From: an uncultured Clostridium sp.
Lineage (GTDB): Bacteria > Bacillota > Clostridia > TANB77 > CAG-508
Length of the DNA stretch: 64,000 nucleotides
Direction: 5' to 3'
NCBI GenBank assembly: GCA_900557195.1
Contig: USRT01000002.1
Coordinates: 1 to 64,000, forward strand
Both the position numbers and the translations under genes were made by a program. The notes under the pieces were generated by a model that was given only the letters and a program-made list of their open reading frames with translations, made no database searches and had not been told where the DNA came from. The stretch's first letter is position 1; each line of letters begins with the position of its first letter. Positions 10,187 to 19,605 of this stretch are shown piece after piece.

Positions 10187-10321
10187 AGTTTTCTCCTCTT
10201 TTTATCTATTTAAAATAACCTATATACGTAATCTAAGATTTTAGAGCAAAGAAATTAGATTACTTTAAATTTGATATTTTATTAAATCTATAATATTTCA
10301 AATTTAATATTTTTTCTTAAT

Positions 10322-10657
10322 CTATGATACTTTAAATTCTATGTCTTTTCTAATAGGTACTATTTTCAAAACACCACTCATTTCAAATATTTTTCTTACA
10401 CTTGGCTTTACATTTATCATTTCTATACTTCCACCAAATGTTTTTACTATTTTATATCTTCCTATTAACATTCCTATTCCTGCACTATCCATAAAAGTAA
10501 CCATGCCAAAATCAAATATAACTTTTCTAGGCATATATCTCGTAATTTCATTATCAGCTTTCCTCCTTATATCTTCTGTAGTATGATGATCAATTTCTTC
10601 TGTTAATTGTAATAGCAAAAGCTTGTCCTCTTGAATGTATTTACTATTCAAATTCAC
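10322..10657 (-). CDS. spoIIAA: Anti-anti-sigma factor SpoIIAA
   Basis: A STAS-domain protein of 111 residues with the phosphorylated-serine signature FMDSAGIG (Ser58) and VIFDFGMVTF before it. Dephosphorylated SpoIIAA displaces SigF from SpoIIAB. First gene of the operon; the gap to spoIIAB is 135 bases, wider than usual. Confidence 0.94.
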   Translation of the reverse strand: MNLNSKYIQEDKLLLLQLTEEIDHHTTEDIRRKADNEITRYMPRKVIFDFGMVTFMDSAGIGMLIGRYKIVKTFGGSIEMINVKPSVRKIFEMSGVLKIVPIRKDIEFKVS

Positions 10658-10750
10658 ACTCCTCCTTCTTTTGTTTTTTATTATTATAATCCTATTTCCA
10701 TTTTTTTCCTATAGCAAAATATAAGAAGTTTTATCGATTTATGGGAAGTT

Positions 10751-10777
10751 TTCGACAAAATTTACCAAATGTCGTAA
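10751..10777. promoter_or_regulatory. Candidate Spo0A boxes upstream of spoIIAA
   Basis: On the minus strand TTTTGTCGAA at 10760-10751 matches the Spo0A box (TGTCGAA), and AAATGTCGTAA at 10767-10777 is a weaker, oppositely oriented copy. They lie ~100 bases before spoIIAA, where Spo0A-P activates this operon in other spore formers. I could not fix a SigH promoter. The 388 bases between spoIIAA and the HD gene otherwise hold only the HD terminator. Confidence 0.5.
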
Positions 10778-10916
10778 GTTCATAAAAAGATTGATTACAA
10801 AAATGTAGAAGTTATTATTTTAGAAAAATAATAGCTGTAATTATAATAAATATTATTCTTTAATATATTTCTAATTCTAGTTTTTCATTTTTCTTTTTTA
10901 TCTAATCATATCTTCA

Positions 10917-10946
10917 CAAAAAAAGAAGCTGTTTTACAACTTCTTT
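10917..10946 (-). terminator. Terminator after the HD hydrolase
   Basis: On the minus strand AAAAGAAGTTGT and ACAGCTTCTTTTTTT form a hairpin with a T tail, ~100 bases past the stop at 11046. Confidence 0.65.
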
Positions 10947-11045
10947 TATATTGTATATATTTTTTATTTCTAATTAATCTATCATAATATATTCTTCACT
11001 CATTTTAATATTATTTTATTATAATTAATCTATTTTCCAATAATC

Positions 11046-11687
11046 TTATCTATTAGCTCTTCTTATCTCCTTATAAAAACATTCTCTATCTAAAGCAAGT
11101 TCTGTTATATCGTGTAAATATTTATTATACTCTTTGTCTTCAAAATACATCTTATTTCTTGCATATCCATTAATTCCAAACTTTTCTATTAAAAATTTTC
11201 TACATACTTCTATTATTTCATCTTGATTTAATTCTGGTGAATGATTAGTTCTATATGAATAACATCTTTTTAATGTGAATTCAACGTCAGTATTTCTATC
11301 AGCTGATGAAACTATTTTTCCATATATAGTTCTTGGTTCTGTATCTTTAGAAGCTCTATGATCTTCTATAGCTTCTTTCATAACCATAATTTGTTCTTCA
11401 CTAAAAAATTCTTTTAAATTTTCATCTTCCAATAATATTTGTGCTGAAATTATTTCATGATTTTTAGCATCTATATGATGACCTATATCATGATATGCTG
11501 CTATAACATATACCATTTCATAATCAATATTTTCTATTGTTTCTGCAAATTGCAAACTTCTTCTAATAACATATTTTATATGATTAATCCCATGACCTTT
11601 TTCATTTAATTTGTATTTTTCAAATATCTCTTTTTCTATATATTCTTTAATTTTTCTTCTAATATTCTTATTCATGTATACTTCCAT
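11046..11687 (-). CDS. HD-domain metal-dependent hydrolase
   Basis: 213 residues with a complete HD set: H in GHGINHIKYV, HD in AAYHDIGHH, H in EDHRAS and D in SSADRNTDVE. Such proteins cleave phosphate esters; the substrate cannot be told. Start at 11687 follows GGAG by 9 bases; an internal ATG four codons in is the alternative. Single gene between spoIIAA and a divergent plus-strand gene. Confidence 0.75.
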   Translation of the reverse strand: MEVYMNKNIRRKIKEYIEKEIFEKYKLNEKGHGINHIKYVIRRSLQFAETIENIDYEMVYVIAAYHDIGHHIDAKNHEIISAQILLEDENLKEFFSEEQIMVMKEAIEDHRASKDTEPRTIYGKIVSSADRNTDVEFTLKRCYSYRTNHSPELNQDEIIEVCRKFLIEKFGINGYARNKMYFEDKEYNKYLHDITELALDRECFYKEIRRANR

Positions 11688-11911
11688 TACAAATTCTCCT
11701 ATATTAAAACTTTTGATTTCGACTATATTTTAGTCCTTAATTTATACTATTACAAGTCTTTCTCTTCACAGTTAAAGATAGAATTATCTGATTTATGATA
11801 ATTTTCTTTGTTTAATATCTACTTTTCTCTCTTATTATCAATTCTATATAAAGTATAATAACATAAAATAAAATAATTTTTCAAGTTGCTTTATATATTA
11901 ACAGAATAATA

Positions 11912-11940
11912 TTGTTCATTATGTAAAATTATGGTACAAT
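11912..11940 (+). promoter_or_regulatory. Sigma-A-type promoter for the plus-strand membrane gene
   Basis: TTGTTC, 17 bases, TACAAT. The transcript would have an ~80 base leader with a small hairpin around 11990 (CTGCGGGG/TCCCTGCA) just before the ribosome binding site. The rest of the 338-base gap is AT-rich and featureless. Confidence 0.6.
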
Positions 11941-12025
11941 ATAACTTGTAGTAACTATATGTTATTGCATTGTAAGTTATTCGTACCTGCGGGGTATTCC
12001 CTGCACACAAGAAAGGAGGACGACT

Positions 12026-12430
12026 TTGAATAAAAAGTTGTTCGCGCGGGTAGTTGAAGCATTCATCTACTCAGGTTACACCATGACTGTTTTTATCTAT
12101 AAGTTTGGTGTTACCACCAGGGCTATATTCTCGGCCCTATTATGTATCATAGTTGCAGTTATTCTCTCACAGATTCTTCTCAATTCGAAAATCTGTGAAG
12201 GAAAACGCTGCTACTCCTCTTTTTTCTCCGTTTTGATAGTATGGGCACTCTTTGCATTCATCTATCAGTGGGAGTTAATGTGGTATTTTTTTGGTTTTGC
12301 AATTTATATCGCATCCAAATTAACCTACATTCTTCTCCTTGGAGTATGTCTTGGTACACTTAGGCCAAAGCATTTCGTTATTGCTTGGCGCAAAGCAACT
12401 GCTGAGACCAAAAAGAGATTATCCAAATAA
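12026..12430 (+). CDS. Hypothetical integral membrane protein, foreign-looking
   Basis: 134 residues with three or four membrane helices and a basic C-terminus (AWRKATAETKKRLSK). Family not recognised. Translation starts at TTG, 5 bases after AGGAGGACGAC. It has its own promoter and terminator and opposes its neighbours. Codon use is unlike the host (GCG, CGC, TCG, CTC, GAC), and codon 8 is an in-frame CGG arginine (12047-12049), which native genes here never use. If the host cannot read CGG as arginine this gene would be broken at once (C-GGG-TAG), so it is either non-functional here or a test of the decoding idea. Confidence 0.65.
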   Translation: MNKKLFARVVEAFIYSGYTMTVFIYKFGVTTRAIFSALLCIIVAVILSQILLNSKICEGKRCYSSFFSVLIVWALFAFIYQWELMWYFFGFAIYIASKLTYILLLGVCLGTLRPKHFVIAWRKATAETKKRLSK

Positions 12431-12479
12431 AACATAAAAGGCAGAAACCCTTTTCTCGAGTTTCTGCCTCTTATGTTTT
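12431..12479 (+). terminator. Terminator of the plus-strand membrane gene
   Basis: AACATAAAAGGCAGAAAC and GTTTCTGCCTCTTATGTT form a long stem starting right after the stop codon, followed by TTTATTT. It also faces the end of valS. Confidence 0.8.
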
Positions 12480-12516
12480 ATTTAAATTCTTATTTTCATA
12501 CTGAATCTATTATAAA

Positions 12517-15150
12517 TTAATTCATTCCTTCTAATCTCTCTAAAGTATTTTTAAGCATTTCTTTATACTTATCTAATTTATCCTTTTCCTCTTGTATCTT
12601 ACTTTCTGGTGCTTTATTTACAAAGCCTGGATTTGAAAGCATCTTCTCAGCCCTTAATACTTCGGCTTGTAATTTTTCTTTTTCTTTTAATAATCTTTCT
12701 CTCTCTGCTTTTATATCAACTAAATCTTCAAATGGTATATATAATTCTAAATCTTTTTGTATAATTGAAAAACTATTTTCTGGAATGTTACTTCTATTTG
12801 ATTGTATAACAATTTCACTTCCGAAACCTAATCTTTTAATAAATCCTTCACTTTGTTCAATTAAATCATTATATTTTTCTGTTACAAAAATTAATTTTGA
12901 TTTTTTTGAAGGATGAACATTCATGTTATTTCGTATATTTCTTATTTCTCCAATAATAGATTTTAAATTTTCTATTTCTTGTTCCTCTAATTCAAAATTA
13001 AATTCTTCTTTATATTCAGGCCATTTTGAAATCATTATACTTTCATCATTATTGTATAATTTAGTATAAATTTCTTCTGTAACAAAAGGCATTATTGGAT
13101 GTAACATTTTCAAACTGTATTCTAAAACTGTATTTAATGTACCTTGAGCTTCTTTTCTCGTATTGCAATTTTCATCATATAAACGAGTTTTAACAATCTC
13201 AATATACCAATCACAGAATTCATTCCAAATAAAATCATATATTTTTTGTGTTGCAACACCTAAATCATAATTATCAATATTGTTTGATAGTTCTTCTGCT
13301 AATTTATTTACTTTTGATAAAATCCATTTATCTTCTACCTGCAAATTTGACAAATCAAATTTTCCATCATAATCGTTTAAATTCATTAAAACAAATTTTG
13401 AAGCATTCCATAATTTGTTTGCAAAATTAGCACCTTGTTCTACTTTTGCTGGTATATATCTTATATCATTTCCAAATGATATTCCTAAAAGAAGTGAAAA
13501 TCTTAATGCATCTGTACCATATTCATCTATAACATCTAATGGATCCACACCATTTCCTAAAGTTTTACTCATTTTTCTTCCTTGGTCGTCTCTAACCATT
13601 CCATGAATTATAACATCAGAAAACGGTTTCTTACCTAAATATTCAAGTCCTGAGAAAATCATTCTTGAAACCCAAAGTGATATTATTTCATAACCAGTTA
13701 CTAATGTATTAGTTGGATAAAAAGTTTTTAAATCTTCTGTTTCTTCTGGCCAACCCAAAGTAGAAAATGGCCACAATGCAGAACTAAACCATGTATCTAA
13801 TGTATCTGGATCTTGCACTAATTTATCACATCCACATTTTGTACACTTTTCTGGCATTTTACTTGCAACATGTATTTCACCACATTCTTCACAATAATAT
13901 GCAGGAATTCTATGTCCCCAATATAATTGACGAGAAATACACCAATCTTGTAAATTCTCCATCCAGTTAAAATATGTTTTATCATATTTAGATGGAATAA
14001 ATCTAACATCACCATTTTTTACTGCTTCTATCGCAGGTTTTGCAAGTTCTCCCATCTTTACGAACCATTGGTCTGAAATAGTTGGTTCTATAGTTGTTTT
14101 ACATCTTTCACATTTTGCAACATTATGTGTATAATCTTCTATTTTAATTAAAAGCCCTAAATCTTTTAGCATATCTACTATTACATTTCTTGCTTCATAT
14201 GCATTCATTCCTTTTACTTCAGGAATCAAATCATTCATTATTAAATTACTATCAAAAACTTCTACAAATTCTAAATTATTTTTTAAACCTGCTTGATAAT
14301 CATTAGGATCATGAGAAGGCGTTAATTTTACACATCCAGTTCCAAATTCCATATCAACAAATGGATCTGCTATAATTGGAATTTCTTTATTCATAATAGG
14401 TAAAATACATTTCTTTCCTATTAAATGTTTAAATCTATCATCTTTAGGATTTACAGCAACACCAGTATCACCAAGCATTGTCTCTGGTCTAGTTGTTGCA
14501 ACTACTAAATATTCATTTGAATCTTTAATCGGATATTTAATATGCCAAATATGTGAAGCTTCTTCTTTATATTCAACCTCTGCATCTGAAATTGATGTTT
14601 TACAATTAGGGCACCAGTTTATCATTCTTTTACCCTTATATATATATCCTTTTTCATATAGTTTTAAAAATACTGTTTCAACTGCTTTAGATAGTCCTTC
14701 ATCTAATGTAAAACGACTTCTCTCCCAATCACAAGAACATCCCATTTTTCTTTGTTGCCTTTGTATTGTTCCACCATATTCTTTAGTCCATTCCCATGCT
14801 TTTTCTAGAAACTCTTCTCTAGTCAAATCAGATTTTTTTCTTCCTTCTTCTCGTAATTTTTGAACAACCTTCATTTCTGTAGAAATAGCTGCATGATCTG
14901 TACCTGGAAGCCATAATGTGTTAAAACCTTTCATTCTTTTATATCTAATTAAAAAGTCTTGTAGGCTCGCATCTAATGCATGACCCATATGAAGCTTTCC
15001 TGTTACATTTGGAGGTGGCATCATAATAGAGTAACTTTCTTTTGTATTATCCATACTTGGTTTAAAATATCCCTTTTCCTCCCATGTTTTGTATAATTTC
15101 TCTTCAAATTCTTTTGGATTATACTTTTCTTTTAATTCGTGATTTTTCAT
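12517..15150 (-). CDS. valS: Valyl-tRNA synthetase
   Basis: Class I synthetase, 877 residues, full length. PPPNVTGKLHMGHAL carries the HIGH signature (HMGH, residues 54-57); GRKMSKTLGNGVDP is the KMSKS loop; the editing domain has TTRPETMLGDT; CPNC and CEECGEIH..CTKCGC are zinc-binding; the C-terminus is a coiled-coil arm. It loads valine on tRNA-Val. Controlled by a T-box leader (15437-15675); a ~200 base hairpin repeat lies between that leader and the start. Many arginines, none encoded by CGG. Confidence 0.97.
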   Translation of the reverse strand: MKNHELKEKYNPKEFEEKLYKTWEEKGYFKPSMDNTKESYSIMMPPPNVTGKLHMGHALDASLQDFLIRYKRMKGFNTLWLPGTDHAAISTEMKVVQKLREEGRKKSDLTREEFLEKAWEWTKEYGGTIQRQQRKMGCSCDWERSRFTLDEGLSKAVETVFLKLYEKGYIYKGKRMINWCPNCKTSISDAEVEYKEEASHIWHIKYPIKDSNEYLVVATTRPETMLGDTGVAVNPKDDRFKHLIGKKCILPIMNKEIPIIADPFVDMEFGTGCVKLTPSHDPNDYQAGLKNNLEFVEVFDSNLIMNDLIPEVKGMNAYEARNVIVDMLKDLGLLIKIEDYTHNVAKCERCKTTIEPTISDQWFVKMGELAKPAIEAVKNGDVRFIPSKYDKTYFNWMENLQDWCISRQLYWGHRIPAYYCEECGEIHVASKMPEKCTKCGCDKLVQDPDTLDTWFSSALWPFSTLGWPEETEDLKTFYPTNTLVTGYEIISLWVSRMIFSGLEYLGKKPFSDVIIHGMVRDDQGRKMSKTLGNGVDPLDVIDEYGTDALRFSLLLGISFGNDIRYIPAKVEQGANFANKLWNASKFVLMNLNDYDGKFDLSNLQVEDKWILSKVNKLAEELSNNIDNYDLGVATQKIYDFIWNEFCDWYIEIVKTRLYDENCNTRKEAQGTLNTVLEYSLKMLHPIMPFVTEEIYTKLYNNDESIMISKWPEYKEEFNFELEEQEIENLKSIIGEIRNIRNNMNVHPSKKSKLIFVTEKYNDLIEQSEGFIKRLGFGSEIVIQSNRSNIPENSFSIIQKDLELYIPFEDLVDIKAERERLLKEKEKLQAEVLRAEKMLSNPGFVNKAPESKIQEEKDKLDKYKEMLKNTLERLEGMN

Positions 15151-15211
15151 TTATATTCCTCCTCGTATAAATTTATAATTATTTTTTATTGATTTTCATT
15201 TAATAGATAAT

Positions 15212-15413
15212 GTTACCGCATAGAAATGGTTTGATATATATTTTTTAAAACAATCTTGAAGCGTGGCGGGTGACTGCTAGGAATTAGTTTTATACCACGC
15301 AGTTTTTGTAGAATAAAGCTATACTTTAGTACCATCTGCGATTTGTTTTAAAAAATATATATCAAACCATTTCTATGCTAGTATGTGCTTTTAAGTAAGT
15401 TGTATGTAGTAAC
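15212..15413 (-). repeat. Long-hairpin repeat, copy 1, inside the valS leader
   Basis: A 202 base element, in reverse orientation to copies 2 and 3. Ends GTTACC and GTAAC. Outer arms ATAGAAATGGTTTGA and its complement, then TATATATTTTTTAAAAC arms, and a core with GCGTGG/CCACGC, GATGGTAC and CTTCAAGATTG. Shares core and termini with 16919-17120 and 52271-52475 but has its own arm sequence. It separates the T-box terminator from the valS start, so every valS mRNA carries it. Confidence 0.85.
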
Positions 15414-15436
15414 AAATGTTAATACAATGTTTAAAC

Positions 15437-15675
15437 AAAAAATCCTCTTTCCCTATATATAAGGGCGAGGATTTAAATTTCGCGGTACCACCTTAATTAC
15501 TAATTAAAATTTAGTATCTCTAAAGCATATAACGTATGCCAAACGGATATACCTACTAACTTTTCAATATATCAACAAAAAAGCTACCTTCAATTTTCTT
15601 TTCTATAAGAAGCTCTCAGCTAAACTAGCTTCTTTTCTCTTATCTAGACAGTTTAAATTTACTCCTCTTTTTTTT
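15437..15675 (-). promoter_or_regulatory. T-box leader of valS
   Basis: On the minus strand GGTGGTACCGCG (15492-15481), the T-box sequence that pairs with the uncharged tRNA acceptor end, is followed by a terminator hairpin (AAATCCTCGCCCTT and AGGGAAAGAGGATT, then T6) at 15474-15440. The stem I region lies upstream to ~15675. Uncharged tRNA-Val should favour readthrough into valS. I did not fix the specifier codon. Confidence 0.9.
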
Positions 15676-15740
15676 AGTTTTTATTTATTATTTTTTTATA
15701 TTATCATCATTTTTGTTAAATTACAACTATTTTTTATTAT

Positions 15741-15929
15741 TTATAAGAAAAATAGTATACTAGCACCAACAATTGCAATAATAAAGCCTACTATTTTAAG
15801 CCCAAAAGCTCCTTCATTTTGATCTCCAAAACTAAAAAATCTTTTAGTTAATAATCTAGAATCATATATCATAATTACACCTATTAATGAAAGTAACAAG
15901 CCTACAATTATTAATATTAATTTTCCCAT
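15741..15929 (-). CDS. Small two-helix membrane protein
   Basis: 62 residues: two membrane helices (about 4-22 and 43-62) with a short polar loop (LTKRFFSFGDQNEG). Function unknown. It starts 11 bases after the epimerase stop and is probably translated from the same message. Confidence 0.6.
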   Translation of the reverse strand: MGKLILIIVGLLLSLIGVIMIYDSRLLTKRFFSFGDQNEGAFGLKIVGFIIAIVGASILFFL

Positions 15930-15940
15930 AAAAGTTCCTT

Positions 15941-16816
15941 CTATTCTTCAAAAAATTCTACTGTATATTTACATTCAAACTCTTCTTTTGGCTTTAATAC
16001 TAAAATATCTGTTTTTTGTGTAAATACTCCAGTTGATTTTACTGTGTCTGCTGTAGTTTTCCAAGGTTCTATACATAAAAATGGAGCATTTGGTTTTGAC
16101 CATATTGCTAAATATGGAAATCCTGAAAAATCCATTGTTAACACAGTTTTCCCTGTATCACATTTTTTTAGACTTATTTTAGAAGATTTTATTCCTTTCA
16201 TTATTAGCGCATCATTATTAAATGTATCTTTATTTATATAAATTCTTCTTTTATCAGTCATTCTATTTTTTGCATATTCAGTTCCAATTAAACCATCAAC
16301 CAAATATAGAAAATGAATCTTTTCTTCATCTTCTTCAAATTCTAAATAATAATTTTCATTTTTTAAATCCTCTAGATTTATTTTAAATGCTGGATGTCCA
16401 CCTATACCAAATGGCATACTAGTAGTACCCACATTAATAACTTTATATATAGTTGTTAATTTATTGTCGTCTAACCTATATGTTGTATATAATTCAAAAT
16501 CAAAAGGAAATTTTGAAATAGTGTTTTTATTACTTTTTAATACATAAGAATGAAAATTGTCTAATTTAGTAACTGGCTCAAATTCTAAATCTCTTGCAAA
16601 TCCATGTTGTGGCATCTCATATGTTTTGCCATTAATAATGGTTTGATTTTTCTTTAGTTTACCTACTGTTGGGAATAATACTGGTGAATGTCTTTTCCAA
16701 AAAACTTTTCCATTTTCGTCTACGCATGCTTCACCTTGATGTATTCTTTCTACTCCATTTAGTTTGAAGCTTATTAATTCCCCACCCATTTTTGAAGTCA
16801 ACATTTGAGTATGCAT
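15941..16816 (-). CDS. Aldose 1-epimerase family protein
   Basis: 291 residues of the galactose mutarotase/LacX superfamily: RHSPVLFPTVGKL, PQHGFARDLEF and the catalytic-type histidine in GIGGHPAFKI, then CIEPW near the end. It probably interconverts sugar anomers or a phospho-sugar; the substrate is not evident. AGGAG lies 8 bases before the ATG. It is not in a sugar operon here. Confidence 0.8.
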   Translation of the reverse strand: MHTQMLTSKMGGELISFKLNGVERIHQGEACVDENGKVFWKRHSPVLFPTVGKLKKNQTIINGKTYEMPQHGFARDLEFEPVTKLDNFHSYVLKSNKNTISKFPFDFELYTTYRLDDNKLTTIYKVINVGTTSMPFGIGGHPAFKINLEDLKNENYYLEFEEDEEKIHFLYLVDGLIGTEYAKNRMTDKRRIYINKDTFNNDALIMKGIKSSKISLKKCDTGKTVLTMDFSGFPYLAIWSKPNAPFLCIEPWKTTADTVKSTGVFTQKTDILVLKPKEEFECKYTVEFFEE

Positions 16817-16918
16817 ATATTCATTCTCCTTAATATATTTTTTCTTACTATATAATATTGTGTTTTTATGTAAATGTCAAGTGTTTTACATAAAAATTGT
16901 CACAATATGTTATATTTC

Positions 16919-17120
16919 GTTACTATTCACACCTTATTTAAAAGCATATATTAGCATATCAAGAGTTTAATATATATTTCTTGAAATCAATCGCAGATGG
17001 TACTAAAATAACCTTGCCTCTACCTAAACTGCGTGGTATAAAATCAATTCCTACCACTCACCCGCCACGCTTCAAGATTGGTTTTAAGAAATATATATTA
17101 AACTCTTGATATGCGGTAGC
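16919..17120 (+). repeat. Long-hairpin repeat, copy 2
   Basis: 202 bases. Left end GTTACTATTC, then TTAAAAGCATATATTAGC, arm ATATCAAGAGTTTAA, TATATATTTCTTGAAA, the core (GCAGATGGTACT, CTGCGTGGTATAAAA, CCCGCCACGCTTCAAG), the complementary arm TTAAACTCTTGATAT, and GCGGTAGC. The arms differ from those of the other copies yet remain complementary to each other. It fills most of the 337 base gap between the epimerase and rhodanese genes. Confidence 0.85.
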
Positions 17121-17153
17121 ATTACCTCCAAATAAAAAATAGTAAGCTACATT

Positions 17154-17495
17154 TTACCCTATATTTTCTATTCCTCCATCTAAATTATAAACATTTTTAT
17201 ATCCTAAATCATCCAAAATATTTTTACCTTTTAAACTTCTAACACCAGAAGCACAATATAATATAATCACTGTATCTTTATCTTTTATTTTATTTACAAT
17301 ATCAGTTTGTAATTCATATAAAGGAATACAAATTGCACCATCTAAATGACCTTCTTCATATTCCTGAATACTTCTTACATCTATAAGCTTCACATTTTGT
17401 GACTTTCTAATCATTTCTAAAACCTCTTTGTAATTTAATTGATTATCTATACTTCTTGTAAATATCCTACTTATTTTCCTAAAAAAATGTTTCAT
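17154..17495 (-). CDS. Rhodanese-like sulfurtransferase
   Basis: 113 residues: a single rhodanese domain with LIDVRSIQEYEEGHLDGA and the active loop CASGVRS (Cys81), which has the right six-residue length for sulfur transfer. The basic N-terminal ~20 residues are not a clear signal peptide. Partner unknown. GGAGG lies 5-9 bases before the ATG. Confidence 0.85.
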   Translation of the reverse strand: MKHFFRKISRIFTRSIDNQLNYKEVLEMIRKSQNVKLIDVRSIQEYEEGHLDGAICIPLYELQTDIVNKIKDKDTVIILYCASGVRSLKGKNILDDLGYKNVYNLDGGIENIG

Positions 17496-17510
17496 CTTAT
17501 CCTCCTTATC

Positions 17511-17552
17511 AAAAAAAAGATATCTAGTATATAATATTCTAGATATCTCTTT
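17511..17552 (-). terminator. Terminator after secF
   Basis: AGATATCTAG and CTAGATATCT enclose an AT loop and are followed by TTTTTTTT on the minus strand, just past the secF stop. Confidence 0.8.
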
Positions 17553-17556
17553 TAAG

Positions 17557-18210
17557 TTATGCTTTTTCCTCTTCTTTACTATTTAAATTTTCTAATTGTT
17601 TTGTAAATTGTAAATTAGTTGTTATTATAGTTAATATATATACAGTAAGTCCAGCTGGTATAAATGCTCTATTAACAGGACATCTTGTAATAGCTATAAC
17701 ACTTAATAACAAAGCCATTGCCATAACTAAAACAATTATTTCTTGTATAATGACTTTTGCTATTCCTAATTTTTTATATCTTACTCCCATATATACCAAA
17801 ATTACAACTGTTGATATTATAATTGGTTGAACATATGGTCTTATTAAATCTCTTATTCTAAAACTTCCAATATAAGAATCAGTAATCATGTTGTCTCTAT
17901 TTTCTTCTGAAATTTCATATTTTTCACTTATCTTTTGTTTTAAACTTTCTAATTGTTCATCAGAAATTTTATTTACTTTTATAATGAAACTATCATTAAA
18001 TTTTTCTACCTTATTTATTACTACTTTTTCTTCTGGTATTACTTCATTTACAATTTGCTTAACTTCATCTATATTATAATCTTTTCCAACATATACTTTT
18101 ATTTCACGATGATTAGAATATATTACATCCACATTAAATCCTACAGTAGCAATTACAATTATTCCAATTACAATAATAACTGCTAATACTGCATATACTA
18201 TTTTTTTCAT
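17557..18210 (-). CDS. secF: SecF-like protein export subunit (short)
   Basis: 217 residues following secD by 23 bases. N-terminal helix, an extracellular domain (~30-125) with the conserved IGSFRIRDLIRPYVQP linker, then about three more helices. SecDF uses the ion gradient to pull preproteins out of SecYEG. Bacterial SecF usually has six helices and ~300 residues; this one lacks the usual C-terminal helices, so the pair may be a reduced SecDF. The call rests partly on position. Confidence 0.65.
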   Translation of the reverse strand: MKKIVYAVLAVIIVIGIIVIATVGFNVDVIYSNHREIKVYVGKDYNIDEVKQIVNEVIPEEKVVINKVEKFNDSFIIKVNKISDEQLESLKQKISEKYEISEENRDNMITDSYIGSFRIRDLIRPYVQPIIISTVVILVYMGVRYKKLGIAKVIIQEIIVLVMAMALLLSVIAITRCPVNRAFIPAGLTVYILTIITTNLQFTKQLENLNSKEEEKA

Positions 18211-18233
18211 ATATTAAACCCTCTCTTTAATTA

Positions 18234-19589
18234 TTAATTTTCTGAATTTGATATTAATACTTTTGTTATAACTAAATTATATACTATCATTATTACCAAT
18301 GCCCAAAACATTACCATACCAAAACTTGCTATTTGTAAATATTTCATAAAAGAAAATACAATTGAAATAATTAAACATGGTATATAAATTCCTAAAAATT
18401 TAATTGATACATTTTTAAATGATTTGCTATCCTTTTTCTTGTTTTTAATAATGTCTATCATGTATATATAATTCATTATAGCACTTAATATAATTGCAAG
18501 TATTCCTGCTATAGTTATTACAACATTTGTATATCTCAAAGCTATTAATAGTATAGCTATATAACCAATTAAACTAATAATACTAAATAATCCTATTTTT
18601 TTGTATTTAATAATTGTTAATATTGCCACTACTGCAGAAACTATTAATGTTATTATTAATAACATTTGTAATACATTGTTTGTAAGTTCTGATTCGACAT
18701 ATAAGTTTGTATCTAATTTGTATGTTAAAGGTAATGTATCTGTTTTCAATAATACAGCTAAATTAGAAGCTTGATTTAAATAATCTTGTAATTGCTCACT
18801 TGTTTGCGCACTACTTGTATTCCCCATAGATAATTGTAATAATCCATCTTTTATTTCTTCATCAAAATATGTTGATAATAGTGTTTCTTCATCTAATACT
18901 AAATCGACTTGTTTTTTAGTTTCATTACCTTCTTCATCTGTTGTAGATATATATTTTTGACTTATCTCTCTTAATTTATCTGTTCCTTCTTTATCAAATT
19001 GTATATTTAAAAATATTGCTGTTCCAGTGCTAGTATTACCATATCCTACTTTTACATCTTTTATTCTATCTTTAGTTAATAATTCTTGTTTATCGTCTGT
19101 ATCGATAATTTTAAAATCTGCACGTGTTGTCATTTGTGATATAATTGTATCTGTATATTTATTCTCTGGTATAGTTACATATATTTCTCCTGCAACAGAA
19201 TCTTTTCTTATCTCATATTCTGTTACTCCTAACATAATTAATCTATCTTCTACAATCTTCTTTGCTTTCTCAAAGTTATCATCATTTAATAACTCATTAG
19301 CATTTACTGGTACTTCTTTTTTAGTATATTCATCTTCTTTACCTTCCTCTATACTTGAAGCATCTACTTTATTACCATCTTTATCATAATATTCTGTATT
19401 AACTGTATCATCTATTTTTATATTAAAAACTCTTCCTCCTGTAAGATTCATTCCTAATTCATAATCTGGCAAAATATTTTTCATTCTGTTTTTATCTTTT
19501 ACAAATATTCCTACAAAAGATATTAATGAAATTAGTATAATAACTAGTATTGCTAATATTATTTTTAAAGTATTATTTTTTGCTTTCAC
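18234..19589 (-). CDS. secD: SecD-like protein export subunit
   Basis: 451 residues: N-terminal helix, DYELGMNLTGGRVFNI (the SecD D-LGLDLxGG motif in variant form), a periplasmic-type P1 region with VEDRLIMLGVTEYEIRK and TRADFKIID, and five or six C-terminal helices. Start chosen as GTG at 19589 with GGAGG 7 bases before it; an upstream ATG at 19625 overlaps the previous gene and lacks that spacing. Just downstream of the HD gene, upstream of secF. Confidence 0.85.
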   Translation of the reverse strand: MKAKNNTLKIILAILVIILISLISFVGIFVKDKNRMKNILPDYELGMNLTGGRVFNIKIDDTVNTEYYDKDGNKVDASSIEEGKEDEYTKKEVPVNANELLNDDNFEKAKKIVEDRLIMLGVTEYEIRKDSVAGEIYVTIPENKYTDTIISQMTTRADFKIIDTDDKQELLTKDRIKDVKVGYGNTSTGTAIFLNIQFDKEGTDKLREISQKYISTTDEEGNETKKQVDLVLDEETLLSTYFDEEIKDGLLQLSMGNTSSAQTSEQLQDYLNQASNLAVLLKTDTLPLTYKLDTNLYVESELTNNVLQMLLIITLIVSAVVAILTIIKYKKIGLFSIISLIGYIAILLIALRYTNVVITIAGILAIILSAIMNYIYMIDIIKNKKKDSKSFKNVSIKFLGIYIPCLIISIVFSFMKYLQIASFGMVMFWALVIMIVYNLVITKVLISNSEN

Positions 19590-19605
19590 TTTATTTCCTC
19601 CTAAA

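Noticed and set aside
15212..15413. The long-hairpin repeats as integron attC sites
   Set aside because: The ends are palindromic and the size is above the usual attC range, but the GTTRRRY core site does not fit and no integrase or cassette array is present.
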